Below, piece after piece: positions 33,207-46,449 of a stretch of 64,000 nt of DNA. The DNA is from Megascapheus bottae (Eukaryota > Chordata > Mammalia > Rodentia > Geomyidae): positions 1,291,501-1,355,500 of the forward strand of contig JANJXV010000152.1 of the NCBI GenBank assembly GCA_024803745.1, read 5' to 3'. Numbering within the stretch: position 1 is the first letter of the stretch; each line of letters starts with the position of its first letter. Below the pieces are notes generated by a model. The model was not told where the DNA came from. It ran no database searches and was given only the letters and a program-made list of their open reading frames with translations. Position numbers and translations under genes: made by a program.

Positions 33207-35515
33207 TGTGGTAATGAACAATGAATATTTTTGTGCTAGTGGCTTTACTATGACCTTGTTTCTGGAATTTTGGATAAATGACAAGGAGTGGAATTCCTGA
33301 GTATTAGGGGGGCTGTGTTTATTCTTTTGAGGAAATGCCATATTGCTTTCCATAGTAGTTGAAAGAGTTTACACTCCCATCAACAATGTAGCAGCCAAGT
33401 GTAGCAATATCCCTGACAGTATCTGTTATTATTAGATTTCTTGATCATAGCCAATCTAACTGGAGTCAGGTGGAATCTCAAAGTTGTTTGGATTTCCATT
33501 TATTTTACAGCCAGAAATGTCGAGCATTTCCTCATTTGTCTATTCTTATTCATAGGCTATTCTTATTTCCTCTTCAGAGAAGTCTCTAAGTCTTTGGCCC
33601 ATCTTTTAAGGGGATGGTTGTTTCTTAGAAGATGTGTTTTAGAGAGATTCAATTTTTTAGCTGTAGCTATATTTTTAAACATGAGGCCTTTGACTTGTGT
33701 ATAGACAGTGAAGTTCTTTTCCCACTCTAGGCTTTCTATTTAGCTTGCACATTATGTCCTTTCCATACAAAAGCTCAGCAATTTAATGCAGTTCCATTTG
33801 TCTACACTCTTAATTTGTTGAGTCTCTGGGTCTTGATTAAGACCCTTGTGGCAAGGAGACCTAGTGTATCTCCTATTCCTACTTGTAGCATTTTCAGGGT
33901 ATCTGTTTTTACTTCAATGTCTTTGATGCATTTGTAATTCTCATGCAGGCTGACATAGAAGGATCCAACTTTAGTTTTCTGCAGGTGCTTAACCAGGTTG
34001 GCCAGGATCAATTATAGAAGATGATGTCTTTCTTCCATTGTATATTTTTTGGCTCTCTTATCAAAGATTAGGTGGCTGTGGGTCTGCTGGTTCCTTTCTG
34101 GGTCTTCAGTTCTATTCTCACTGGTCTTTAGGCCTATTCTTGTGCCAGTAAAAAAGCTGTTTTGCTTAGGATAGCTCTGTAATAGATTGGTATTGATATT
34201 CCTGAAGTGCTGTTACTTCTACTTAGAATTGTTTTTTCTATAAGGGGTCTTTAATTTTTCCATATGAAATTTTGGTTTGCTACATCTATTTCCTTAAAGA
34301 ATGACATTGGGATATTTAGGGGTACTGCACTGAATATGTAAATAGCCATTGGCAGGATTGCCATTTTCAAGATGCTGGTTCTTCAAATCCAGAAGCACGG
34401 GAGATTTTGAACTTCTTAAGTTCTGCTTTAATTTCCTTTTTCATATTTTTAAAGTTTTCAACATAAGGGGCCTACATTCTTCCTTAATTCCTAGGTACTA
34501 TGATTTCTTTAAGGCTATTGCAAAAGGAGTTGCTTTCCTGATTGCTGCCTCAATCCACTTATTTTTGGCACACAAGAAAGCAGGTGATTATTTAAGGTTA
34601 ACTCTGTGCCCTGCTACCTTGTCAAAGGACTTAGGAGTGGAGTCCAGAGGGTTCTTTAAATACAGTCATTTCATCTGCAAAGAGGGATATTTTCACTTCT
34701 TTCCCTATTTTCATCCCATTTATGCTTGCTTCTTGCCTTAATACTCCGGTTAGGAATTTTAATTCTATGTAAAAAAGGAGTAGAGAGTGGGGAACTGGCT
34801 TTAGATTTTCTTCATGAAGTATAATGCTGTTTATATATCATACTCAGCCTTTATTAGCATAAAATGATATTGGATCTTGTCAAATGTCTTTAGTGCATCT
34901 ATTGAAAGAATCATTTGATTCTTGTCCTTCCTCGTGGACTTGCCTATATTGAACCACTTTTGGATCCCTCTGATGAATCCTGTTTGATCATAGTTTATAA
35001 TTTTTTGTGAATTGCTGAAGACAGTTGGTCAGTACTTTGAGAAGTTTTGCATCAATATTCATCAAGGAAATGGATCTATAGTTCTTTTTTTTTAGTCCCT
35101 GTCTGGTTTTGGGATGAGGGTTATGCTGGCTTTATACAATGAATTTGGCAAAGAGCCTTCACTTCCCATTTCATTGAAGATCTTGAGGATTATTGGTGTG
35201 AGCTCTGCTCTTAAGGCCTTGTAGAATTCAGTTTTGAATCCACCAGTTCCCGGGGTCTTGTTGGATGGGATGTCTCTTACGTGCCATTTCTATTTCAATA
35301 TTTGAAATAGGTCTGTTTAGTTGAATTAGGTCTTCTTGATTTCAGTGTGGGTATGTTAATATTGGCTAGAAATTCATCCATCTCTTCTAGATTCTCAAAC
35401 TTGTTGGCATGAAGTTTGAAAAGTATTCCCTTATGAAGCCCTGGATCTTCATAATTTCAGTCATGACATTTCCATTCTTGTCCATGTTTAACAGGTTAAT
35501 ATTTTCAATCTGTGT
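33207..35515 (-). mobile_element. old LINE-1 fragment, lineage A (L1-A4)
   Basis: Minus-strand ORF2 sequence from near the C-terminus (about 33207) back into the reverse transcriptase N-terminal region (about 35515), with many indels and no long frame. The 3' UTR and the last part of ORF2 are missing on the left, so both ends are lost. Its divergence from A1 is the highest of the lineage-A copies. Confidence 0.85.
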
Positions 35516-38500
35516 ACTCTGGAATGCTGTGATTCTGGAATGCTATAAAGGTATGTAGGATATTTACTTTGATTTCTTTTAATTTGTGATCTAGGGTTCC
35601 AGTGCCAGTATAGGTATAGGTACTACTTTTACAAATAAGAAGTAAATGTGGCCCAGTTAGTCTTTCAAAGACACAATAATTTCAAAAATTGAGAAGAATT
35701 TTATGTTACAATGAGGAAGAGTAGGACCGGACAATAGTGCTTTAGAAGATAAATCCTAGACAATCTTTTCTAGCTAGGCTTGTCTGTCCTGGATTTTTCA
35801 CTTTTATCAGCCTCTACCTTCCTTAGAGAACAGAAGGCATTTTAGTATAGAAAGCCATCTCTGCAGCTAAAAAGTTTTTCTCCATCATACTTTCTTGACT
35901 TAATTTCCCTTCCGATTTAAATTGTCCAACTCCCTGGCAATAAAGACCATCTCTGCCTTGGTTTTTGTGGACAAGGAGTATTGTTTCCTCTTATGTACCT
36001 AACTTTGTGTCACATGTATTTTCAATTTACATGGCTTATGATGGGAACATTTTATTGATGTTAGGTTCTCTAACATCCATGTGGTTCTTGATGTCAACAG
36101 CTGTTCAGCTGTTGAGAAACATGTTAGTCTTTGTTTACCTTCTAAGCAGCTGGTAGTTCTTTGTGGAAACAGACAGAATTCAGCTCAGCCAGATTCTCAA
36201 ACAGTTGGATTATGTGAAGACCATTCTTGAGCTCTATTCTTATGGAGGTGAAGGGTTATAGAATAGATGTTCCTGGAGATGTGTCTTTCTTGATGTCTTT
36301 GGCATCATGTGAATACGTTGTCCCATATTGTCTAGAATGTGACTCAGTCAAACTAAGTAGATCCTTCTGGGCAAGAAGATTCAGTGGTTTCCACAGATCT
36401 ATGTCATGGGTTCATTCTACAGTGTAGATGTGCTTGTAACAGGGAGCTCTATGGAGCAAAAATGTGAACTACAATAACCACCTGTGGACTGGAAATGTCT
36501 GCTAGTCTCATTTTCAAGGTCTATCGTGTTTTGAAAATTTTCCTTGCAATTTTATGCAGACATAGGACAGAAAATCTTGACATAAGGTTCATTAGAGATG
36601 GTTTAAAGCTGTTGCTTAGAAACTAGTACATGTTAGACAGCAGAACAGAAAGAAATGTTGGTTCCTTAAAACTACAGGAAAACTGACCCTCAAATTGCCT
36701 TGGCCCCTCTGGGTTGGAGAAAAGGGACATTTCCCTATAGGTTGGCAGCTGATTTCTGGTATTAACAGGAAGTAACACAGACCTTTCACGGTAATGATGA
36801 TGTCAGTAATAATTAGGATGTGACTCTCATTATTTTACTGGTGATAGTATATAATGAAGAAAAGTATTTAATGAAGAAATTATTTAGATCTAAAGAATAT
36901 TTTCTAGAAAGGATCCAATTTACTTAATAGAATAATAATTTTTAACTTTACTATATTTTGAGAATGCATCTTTCATGGCCTGTAGGCCTAGATATTCTAA
37001 AGAATGCTGGTAATGATTAATATATATCAGAGCCTGAGTGTGAATATTACAACACTGTGGCTGCCTTCACTCTTCCTTCTTCAAAGTTCCCAAATGAGAA
37101 ATTGTTATTAATACTGTCCCTGCAATACAAGAGAAGGTTGCAGATTTATTTGTAAGTACCCTGACACTTGAATTGAAACAAAAATCTTGTACTTGCATTG
37201 CTAATCTATGAGCACCAAGATAAAGGATCCATTACAACAGATTCAGGCTATCTTCTGGTAAGGCAAAGCAGGCAGGTGACACTGCTCTTACTTGTACAAA
37301 ATATGAATGAAACATGGGCATGGTGGTCCTATACATAGATGGTGGTGTGTTTTTTCTACTTCTGAGAACATTCTATATTTTTGGCCTTGAGGTCCCCTGT
37401 TTCTGCTACCTAGTCCAGCTCTACTTCCCTGTTGCTTTTTCTCAATTTAATTGCTTTTGTGACTAGCACACCCGTAATCAATATTAGATAATAGCAACCT
37501 CTGTTCTCTTGTCCCTAGTTCACTCTTTCTGTGTCACCTAACATTTTTTCCAGTTCTATGAATTAGAACTTGGACATTCCCTTGGGGCATTATCTATATA
37601 CAACCTTTGGATATGTTATTTGAAATTACTGAACGTATCCATAGAGATATAAAACTTGGATTGCAGAGGCTGTTAGTGAGTTGGGCCATTACAGATGCCT
37701 TTGGTTCATTCCTGCTTGGGGCTAGGAAATAGCATGAACATCTAAATATTCATGTAAACATCAAGAATTTAGTCATTGAACCTCCAACTCAGCTGGGTTC
37801 TTCTTAATTCCTCCTCCTGTTCCAAGGTTTCAGAACCACAGTATTACTTATGTATGGTTTACAAAAAGGGTGGGAATGGGCTTCAGGTAAAGCTCAAACT
37901 GTAATGATCAAAACTTTGCTATGAATATTGCATCAAAATGCTCCCAGTTTTTCCTTCCTGTAACTGAAGTTTTACTTTATGAGGAGAAATTATTTACATC
38001 ATCTTGTCAATCTTCTCATCTCCATCATGCAAAATTTTAGGACAAATGAATAAATATTACATATTCATATATATTCATATATATATATTCATATATATCT
38101 AAAGCTCATGCTTTTGCTCACTGGTAAATATCGCTGAAACTATCTGAAAATATTGAAATTTGCATGCCCCCAAATCTTTTGCTAAAGCTGTTACAAGATA
38201 AATATTGTAGAATAAATGTGCAGGTCCGATTTCCTGGAGTCATGTTGGTATCTAGAGTGTGTGCGTGTCTACCATCAACATGGCTGTTCATTGCCATATG
38301 CCTCTGTGTTTGATGTGAGATAAACATGGAAGATAGTTAACATGCATTCATTCAGCTATCCTCCTCCTCCTATATGAATCTCTAGGAGCAGCCTGCAGCT
38401 CTAGTGGGTCTGAATCATCAATACCAATGTGGCTGGCAAGAAGACCTTGTGCTTTTCCCCAATAATTTGTTCTTTCTGTTCTAGCGACACAGGCTCCTAT

Positions 38501-40504
38501 GGCATTTCATTCCATTTCGCATTAAGCCTGAGACAAGCTCTAGATGACTGGTAGCATTTCCATTCCCAACTTCCTGGATATCTTAACCTCAGTCTCTGAG
38601 TGATGAGATGTCTGATTTGTAGTGAAAGCCACTGTGGCTTTGTCATTGTTGTCTTGTGTGTGGTTTTTCCTGCATCTCTGCCCCTACTGTGTTCAGAAAG
38701 CTCAGACACAGATTTCCTTCCACCTGATGCTCTTGATTCCTGCCTATGTTGGGCCCATTGTCGGGCCAGATTTTTAGATATGATCCAAATGAAATTATTA
38801 TTACTCAGCTGATAAAATGGTACAACTCCATTTTATACCCAAGGGAATTTCTCTGTATGTCAGTCATGTTGATGATATTCCTACAGGCCTGGGTCACCAT
38901 GGTTCTTTCCTTGACATACAGATACGATACTCAGATCAAAAGTGTTCTGTGCCATTGGCTCCCTTTGCTGGGTGCAATACTGAGGATAATGACAAAGGAT
39001 TCAGTGATGTGTGTGGACTATCCTACATGATCCATCCATATACTGACAAGGTGTTTTTTTACCTGACCTGAGCTCCATACATGGTAGCCTCCGGGACATG
39101 GCACAGGTATGCTCTTGCATGGGTATGGAAACTTAATGGTTCTTGTGATTGGATCTCTGTAGAACCCTGATGACTCTTATCCCCAATGGAAATCTTTACT
39201 TGATGATGATCTATAGTGCTAGAACATGATGATGATCTATAATGCTAGAACAAGAGAAGTGGTAGCAGTCACATTGTAGGTGCCAGATGACACTTACTGA
39301 AGTATATTACTAGTTAGGGTCTCATTCTCTGTTGTCTTGTCATCATTTCTGAGTTCATTCTTTATGTGTTCTTAACCTTGTTGTCATCCTTGCATTAAAC
39401 ATTTGTTTAGAGTTGAAAATATTTTTAGTGATTTCTGACTATAAATATTTGTATGGTTCTGGATAGATAAGTCTTTGTGAGGACTGAACAAAGACTTGGA
39501 GAAGATAATTTTCACCCTGATGTCTGGAATTGAGTCTGTCAAATTATTAAATTCATAAGAATTGTATCTTACAGATTTGGAAATACTTTTATAAATATGT
39601 AAATGTTGTAATGAATCCTAGATCCACTATTTCTGCTGATTAGCATAAGTCAGCCCATCCAGGGAGCTATGACACTTGATAGCTGTGAATTCCAAAAACC
39701 TTCCTTGGAAGGAGTAATTCATGCTACGCCTTCTTTTGCCACTTGAATGAGTGTAGGTTTGTCAGATTAAATTGTCTCTGCCAAAGGATGCATTTGTAAG
39801 TAGATGAGGTACATCTATTTTAAAGTATGAAAGATGGACGTATTATAAGGGAAACTGAGGTATCCCTGTAGTTCATAGAAGCCAATATATCTCCACTAAG
39901 TCAAGGAAGCCTTGTCCCCCAACCAGGACACTCTAGCAATGTTTCATATGAGAGTGTTGGAAAGAATGGGAGAGTCAATTCCACCCATTCCCCTAATTCC
40001 TGACTCCGGAGAGGTGAAGAGCCAGCTGGAACATGGAGTAAGTTGTCAAGAAAGAAGTAGAGTCTGCCCTGGCACCTCAATTCTGAAGCCTTGGAGGCTG
40101 TGTGTCAAAGTTGTGGTTCAGTTGCACACTACTGCTTCCATCTCTCAAGGAAGCTCTGATATACATCTTAATTCTATGAGTCAGTGCAAGCCTCTTTGTC
40201 ATCTCTAAGCATATAGACTCGGCTCTCTTGGGGATGAAAAACATGGACTTCTATGTTCAAACTTTTCTCAGGATATTATTGCATCTTTTCATACTAGATG
40301 TTTACCTCTGAGAAAGTTGGAGCACTTTTGGAAATACTCAGACTAAAGAATGAATAAGTGTGTGTCCTGCTTCTATTTCCTAATTCTTGATCTGAACAGG
40401 GTTAAGTTGCCTGTTTCACTATGTATGCAACTATAGTACTTCATGTTTTCCAGAGTTATCTTATGTGTAGACTTAGGTTGATGACTTTATTGTTTAGTGT
40501 GATA
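35516..40504. other. 5-kb unassigned region
   Basis: The longest stretch free of recognised repeats. It holds an AT-rich (ATATTC/ATATAT) tract at about 38058-38099 and a 26-bp tandem duplication at 39201-39252. Overlapping plus-strand frames across 38746-39071 could be decayed coding sequence (a pyrimidine tract ending in TTCTAG lies upstream near 38484), but I recognise no domain. The short frames at 35965-36156, 36227-36427 and 39912-40208 are likewise unknown. Confidence 0.4.
39201..39252. repeat. 2 x 26-bp tandem duplication
   Basis: The unit TGATGATGATCTATAGTGCT plus AGAACA at 39201 repeats at 39227 with one mismatch. Confidence 0.85.
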
Positions 40505-40690
40505 TTTTTTATCAGTCATGGGGCTTAAACCATGGGCCTTGGCATTGTCCCTGAGCTCACCTCAAGGCTAGTGCACTACCCTTTGAGTAACAGCCCCACT
40601 TACGATTTTCTGGTGGTCAATTGGAGATCTTCAGATCTCAGCCTCTTGAGTAGCTAGGATTATATGCATGAGTCACCAATACTTGTCTCT
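40505..40690 (-). mobile_element. dimeric B1/ID-like SINE
   Basis: In sense: a B1-like left arm (AATCCTAGCTACTCAAGAGG, GAGATCTGAAGATC) followed by an ID-like right arm with box-like GGGGCTGTTACTCAAAGGG and GGTTTAAGCCCC, then an A-rich end. Dimers of this kind occur in several non-murid rodent lineages. Confidence 0.75.
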
Positions 40691-42690
40691 AGGTTAATGT
40701 TATCAATCCTCAAATTGAATATCCAGGAGAGCTGGGCATTGGATAGTTCATTGTGTCATTTCATCTTCCATGATTATGGCCTGTTCATTAATTACCTTTA
40801 GATAAGACTTAGTTGTGTAAACTTGAGTTGGATGTTTTTCTAATTAATTTGAAGTGCCTCTCACAAAGGTAGTACACAGGTTGGTCTTATAAATGGATCC
40901 AGGGAAATATGGGAAGGGGTACCAAGATGAAGATTTTGGTGTCAGGACTGACGCATTAGCCATCAATGGGAATTCTTCCTCTCCTTCAAACACACTGCTG
41001 AAGAAGTTATTACCAATAAGAAATCCATAATATCATATTTGGGTATCTTTGTCAAGAACTCCGTGTAAATGACCAGGAAGCACTTAGTTTGTGTGTATGA
41101 AATCTTGAGTGCCTGGAGTGGGACCTCAAATTCCTTACAAACTGGAAACTTCCCAAACTCTGGAGAGAAGAAGAACATTTTTGAGAGTATTCTCTGATTG
41201 AGGCATATTTGGGCGTTTGGCTTTCTCAAAACCCTAAGTGAACTGAAGTCTGGTTTGGTGAAGATTGTGGGGGAAGGTTCTTTAATAATGAGAAGAAGGA
41301 AGGATGAGGTACCATTCCTGAAAAGTGATGTAGATCTATGCTTTGTACAATTTTTAAAGTCATGTTTTAGTCTACAAATCAATATATTGTGAGATGTTGA
41401 TTAAAACGGAAAATGTCATACAGCACCCAGACCAACAAGTCTTCCAAATCCCTTACAGTGTTCTTCATGGAGGATTTAGAACTTTGAGTGAAAGAATAAA
41501 AAACTAAACTTTTACTTAGTAGTTCACTGTATAACTTAAATCTTCATAAGAATCCTACATTGTTTTGTAATATAGAGAACACAGCAAAAGGAGATAAAGT
41601 AAATAACACTATGGGTATTAAGAACTAATGCTTTTCCATGAAACACTCTGTGTTAGATCTCTGGTGCTAAGGAAGTTTGTGGCTCTCCTAGAACTGGTGC
41701 CTCTGTGAGTGGCTCCCCCTATTGGTGGCAGGGTTCACCCTTCCTCTTGATGTGTGTCCTTCTACCATGTGTGCTACAACTAGGAGGGGGTGATGTATGA
41801 GGGAGATGTTGATAGAAAGCTGGTATATGAAAACCTTTGTCATGTGCATTATCTGGGTGTTTATTTACTGTTCTTAGACTCTTTGGTAGATTTCTTCTAA
41901 CCTAGCTAGCTTTTGGCTGGGAACCAGGATTGGAAGGTTAGGGTCTCTACTTTCCGGAAAAAAGGAGGAGAAAAATTAGACTGGCCACTCTCTCAGCAGG
42001 CAAGGACTGGGAAAGGAGGTTGTGCATGGAGGTGAGGTTGAAGTTATACTTCTATGGGATCTGAGCAAGGAGACATAAATGATCAGAATGTCAATTAGGT
42101 TTGGGGAGGAGAGGATTTTTGGTTAGGCTCACTGCAGAATGTTTACAGTGAGGCTTAAGTTGGACTGACTTGCTTGGGTCAAGCTCATCTGTGCATTCCT
42201 GGTGTCTTTCCTGACATTCGTATGTACCTGGAATAATAGGGTGGCCGCCAATCCTTCATGATGAGCTCAGCTGCCTTCCAGTGCTAATGGAGCCACTGAA
42301 GTCACACTTAGTACAGACTTTGGATGGTCATTTGTGAATAATTGCACAGACTTTGGATAGTCATTTGTTAATATTTGCAAGATAAACTGTGTCTATTACT
42401 CCTTAAAACTTTGCACGATTTCCTGAGACCACTTGTCTTAAACCTTTGCAGACTTGTCATTTCAAAGCTTTGCAACTGGAACCTGAGTTGTACATCCTTA
42501 AATCGAGAATTTGGTGTTAGCCAAATTGTCTATTCGTAATGAGTATGAGATGTGCCCAGGAGTATGTCTGACATTGTAACTGGGGTTGAAATCATGAAGA
42601 CAGAGTAGTGACAAAACTCTAATTAGCCCAGAAGTAACCATGTCAGTGCTAAGACCCGTGTGTCCATGGTTTGATAATAGAACATCTATC
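40691..42690. other. unassigned DNA with a short tandem duplication
   Basis: No gene recognised. The minus-strand frame 40963-41382 (139 codons) and the plus-strand shadow 41198-41392 carry no domain I can name; the former could be part of a decayed gene. Confidence 0.4.
42313..42378. repeat. 2 x 33-bp tandem duplication
   Basis: The unit beginning ACAGACTTTGGATGGTCATT at 42313 repeats at 42346 with about three mismatches. Confidence 0.85.
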
Positions 42691-44298
42691 CTTTTTTCAT
42701 ACAATTTTTATTGTAATTAATAGAAGGGTTACATTATATTTGCCAGATAGACCGAGCATTACTTCACATACATTGATAGCCTCTCTTGTGTCTTGGTCCA
42801 CATTTCCCTCCCCCCACCCCAGCCCCTCATCTTGTTTTCCTCCCTTCCCTATCCAACTTCAAATAAACAAATACTCTGATAATATGAAATAACCAATTGA
42901 CAGTAAAAGAGATGAGAGATAACATAGTACATTAAGGACATAGTACATTAAGGACAACAATCACTCATTATATGGCTTTTGTTTCTATATCCTGAAGGTC
43001 CTTTCATTTAGCATCATCGTATATGGCCTCAGGAATCTACGTTTTGTTCTATTGTAAATCTATGCTAAGAGAGCTCAAGGTTTTTACTGATTAGGACAAA
43101 TGAGCAAAACCATTGAGCCTATGATCCTTTGAATCTGGCTTACTTCACTTAATATGATTTTTTCTATGTCTTCCCATTTCCTTACAAATTGGGTGATGTC
43201 ATTCTTTCTGACAGAAGCATAGAATTCCATTGTGTATTAATACTAGAGCTTGTTGATCCACTCATCAACTGAAGGACATCTGGGTTGGTTCCATATTTTT
43301 GCTATGGTAAATAGTGCTGCAATGAACATCCTTGTGCTAGTGGATTTAGTATGTCCTTGTTTGTGGACGAGTGGGTAAATGCCAAGTAGTGGAATTGCTG
43401 GGTCATAGTGGAGTTCTATGTGTAGTCTTTTGAGGAACTGCCATTCTGTTTTCCATAGTGGTTGAATGCATTTGCACTTGATGAATTGCTGAAGATGGTT
43501 GGCCAGTATTTTGTGGAGAAGTTTTGAATCAATACTTATCAAAGAAATGGGTCTATTGTTCTCTTACTTTGATGAATCTCTGGTTTTGGGATGAGGGTTG
43601 TTGTGGCTTCATAGAATGAGTTTGGCAAAGTGGTTTGATTTTCAATTTCATTGAAGAGCTTGAGGAGTATAGGTGTGACTTCTGCTTTGAAGATCTTATA
43701 GAATTCAGCTGTGAATCCATCTGGACCTGGGCTTTTCTTGGATGGAAGGTCTCCTATTGCCATTTCTATTTCAGGGGTTGAAATAGGACAGTTTAGTTGG
43801 ATTAGGTCTTGTTTCAGTGTGTGTAAGTTAATATTGGCTATAAATTCTTCAATTTTTCTAGATTTTTAAATTTTTTTGGCATAAAGGTTTGAAAATATTC
43901 CCTCATGATGCTTTGGATCATGGTAAATTCTGTCCTGATATTACCATTCTCATTTATGATTTTGTTTATTTGGGTGTGCTCCTCGTTTATTTGGTTGGAT
44001 TTGGTAAGGGTCTGTCAATTTTGTTAATTTTTTCAGTGAACTAACTCCTCCTTGTGTTGATTCGTCCTATAGTTTTTCTGGACTCTAATTCATTTAATTC
44101 TGCTTTGATTTTAAAAATTTGCTTCCTTCTACTGGGATTAGGGTTGGTTTGTTGCTCTTTCCAAGAGCTTAAGGTGCGACATTAAGTTGTTGATTTGTGA
44201 TTTTTCCAATTTGTTAATGTAAACACCCAGAGCTGTAAGTTCTCTCCTAAGTACTGCCTTCTCTGTTTCCCAAAGAAGCTGGTATTTTTTTTCAAGTA
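42691..44298 (-). mobile_element. LINE-1 lineage A with large internal deletion (L1-A5)
   Basis: Minus-strand L1: tail and 3' UTR (42691 to about 43100), then the ORF2 C-terminus. At about 43478 it jumps from the C-terminal cysteine region straight to the start of the reverse transcriptase, omitting some 1.8 kb including the FADD box. It continues to about 44298 in the endonuclease/reverse transcriptase linker. The tail in sense reads AATAAAAATTGTATGAAAAAA, another A-run interrupted by a few non-A bases. A 16-bp duplication sits in the 3' UTR at 42922-42953. Confidence 0.87.
43243..43542 (-). pseudogene. L1-A5 fused ORF2 frame across the deletion
   Basis: A 99-codon frame in which the early reverse-transcriptase text (SKLLHKILANHLQQF) runs in frame into the C-terminal domain (CIQPLWKTEWQFLKRL). 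It shows the deletion joint directly at about 43478. The fused product would lack the catalytic palm. Confidence 0.8.
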
Positions 44299-44394
44299 AC
44301 CATTAGTTTTTTTTCACAGTATAAAAAAAGGGTGTATTTTAATCTTCGTTAGCATACAGTTAGGATGTCACATTCTTTTCATCTTGTCTTGGTT

Positions 44395-44660
44395 TTTATT
44401 CATGTATAATTGAAAAAGAAAAAAGTGCAGATATTCCAAGTATACAATGTGACGTTTTGATACATATTTTCATTGTGAAGTGATTTCTACTGTCAAGTTA
44501 ATTATCATATTTATCACTTCACATTTTCCTGTTTGGTGCATGATCATTCTTAAGACTGACTCTCTCAGAAAATATAAGCTGTACAATATGTTGTTATTAA
44601 GTACAATCATTATTATATGTACCAGACTCCAGAACTTATTCATCATAGATCTCATAGTAG
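44395..44660 (+). mobile_element. ancient mammalian L1 (L1M-type) 3' UTR relic
   Basis: Short blocks in conserved order resemble the 3' UTR of old mammalian-wide L1 subfamilies: GTTAATTATCATATTTATCA, CTTCACATTTTCCT, TCTTAAGACTGACTCTCTCA, then a tract ending CCAGAACTTATTCATC. It is heavily diverged, so much older than the rodent L1s around it. Confidence 0.6.
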
Positions 44661-45186
44661 CAACATAATAATGTCATAGTAGCATCGAAGTAACAACAAA
44701 AGACCTGGCCCTCACATCCCATATTTAATAGGCCATTGGTGTACTGGCTTGTTTTCTTATTATTTATTAACATTGATTTTTACATCATATTTCAAATGAC
44801 ATGTTTAACAAACGAGTGTTCAGTAAGGGAATCTTTGTATACAATCACTGGCACTTAGATTTAGAACATAATCAAATTAGCATAAGGGTTTGTATATCAT
44901 AGAAGCATATTAATTTTTAAAATGAAACATTATGTCTATAGAATCATAGGTTTTATGTCTATGTAGTTATGTTTATATTTCCAAAACCATGTCCAAAATA
45001 TTAGGTATGCAAATATTGAGTCCTTGCTCTTGTACTGTTTGGATCTAATAGCCACATATTAAGGATACCATGTAACTTTTGTTCCTTTGGTCTTGACTTG
45101 TCTAACTCAACATGATTAGCTCTAGATTCATCCACTTCCCTGTAAATGCCATTATTTTATCTTGTTTGTTGGCTATGTAGAATTCC

Positions 45187-45188
<2 letters not shown>

Positions 45189-45243
<55 letters not shown>
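45189..45243. repeat. (TG)n microsatellite in L1-B2
   Basis: About 25 TG units directly after GAATTCCATTG. The equivalent site of B1 (13801) holds (ATCT)n. The ancestral L1 text here, GAATTCCATTGTGTACAAAT (seen at 6420 in A1), already contains a short TGTGT seed. Confidence 0.95.
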
Positions 45244-46308
45244 TATCTCGCATGTTCTCTATCCATTCATCTGCAGTAGGTTATCTGGATTGTTTCCAAT
45301 GCCTGGCTATTGTGATTAGTGCAGACATAAACATAGCTGAGTAGGTTTTCAGTTTTCAGTTTTTTAAGAAAACTCCACACTGCTTTCCAGTGTGGCGGAA
45401 CTAGTTCACAATCCCACCAGCAGTGTAGTAGGGTTCCTTTTTCTCCACAACCCCGCCAGCATCTTTCCTTGTCTTAGTTCAAAATCTTTGTCATTCTTGT
45501 TGGGATCAGGTGGTATATCAGGGTTGTTTTATTTGCATTTCCTTTATAACCATGGATGATGAACTTTTTCTCATATACTTTTCTGCCATTTTAATCTCTT
45601 CTTCTGATAAGTCTCTTTTTAGTTCCCTTGCCCATTTGGTGAATGGTTTGTCGAGTTTGGGGGGGATTAGTTTCTTGAGTCCCTGTAGAAACTGGGTATT
45701 AAGCATATGTTGGATGTATTATTGGTAAATATCTTTTCCCAGTTGGTAGGCTGTCTCTCTACTTATGCGACTGTGATTTTATCTTGCAGAAAATTTTTAT
45801 TTTTTGGTAGTCCCATTTATCGAATCTCTCTCCAATCTGTTGTTACTGTTTGATTCTGTTCAGGAATTTTTTGCATGTGCCTATGAGTTCCAGTGTCTCT
45901 CTTACTCTATCATGTAGCAGTTTCAGGGATTCTAGTCTCACTTTGAGGTCTTTGATCCACTTTGAGTTAATGCTTGTCTATGGTGAAACCCTAGGGTCAA
46001 TTTTTAGTTTTCTGCATGTGGCTTCCCAGATTTTCCATCAACAATAATTGAATAGGCTGTGTTTGTTCCACTGCATATCTTTGGCTCCTTTGTCAAATAC
46101 GGGTTGCCTATAGGTATGTGGTTCTATTTCTGGGTCTTCTATTCTGTTCCACTGATCTTCTGGTCTGTTTTTGTGCCAATACCTAGCAGTTTTTTCTTAT
46201 GGCTCTATGGTAGAGCTTGAAATCTGGTATTGTAATACTACCTGTGTTGGCCTTTTTGCTTAGAATTGTTTTGGCTATTCTAGAACTTTTCTTGTTCTGT
46301 ATGAACCT

Positions 46309-46324
46309 TTGGATTGTATCTTCT
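46309..46324. repeat. target duplication of the 109-bp nested insertion, left
   Basis: TTGGATTGTATCTTCT is repeated unchanged at 46434-46449. Confidence 0.9.
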
Positions 46325-46433
46325 TTTTTCCCCCAGTTTATATAATTTTATTTTTTATTATTATTTTATCGTTAGGGTAATTTATAGAGAGGATACAGCT
46401 ACATTTGTCAGGTAGTGGGTGTACTGATACCCC
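46325..46433 (-). mobile_element. 109-bp severely 5'-truncated L1 insertion inside L1-B2
   Basis: Between two exact 16-bp copies of L1-B2 sequence lies a T-rich start and then a segment (TTATAGAGAGGATACAGCTA, TTGTCAGGTAGTGGGTG, ACTGATACCCC) that parallels the lineage-A 3' UTR (GGGTTACATGATATTTGCCA, GATACCC) but is diverged from it. The tail is poly-T on this strand. It is best read as the last 80-100 bp of a third L1 3' UTR type inserted by target-primed reverse transcription. Confidence 0.82.
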
Positions 46434-46449
46434 TTGGATTGTATCTTCT
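46434..46449. repeat. target duplication of the 109-bp nested insertion, right
   Basis: Partner of 46309-46324; L1-B2 resumes in register here. Confidence 0.9.

Noticed and set aside
45162..45344. Cysteine/valine repeat protein
   Set aside because: It is the (TG)n microsatellite read as Cys-Val.
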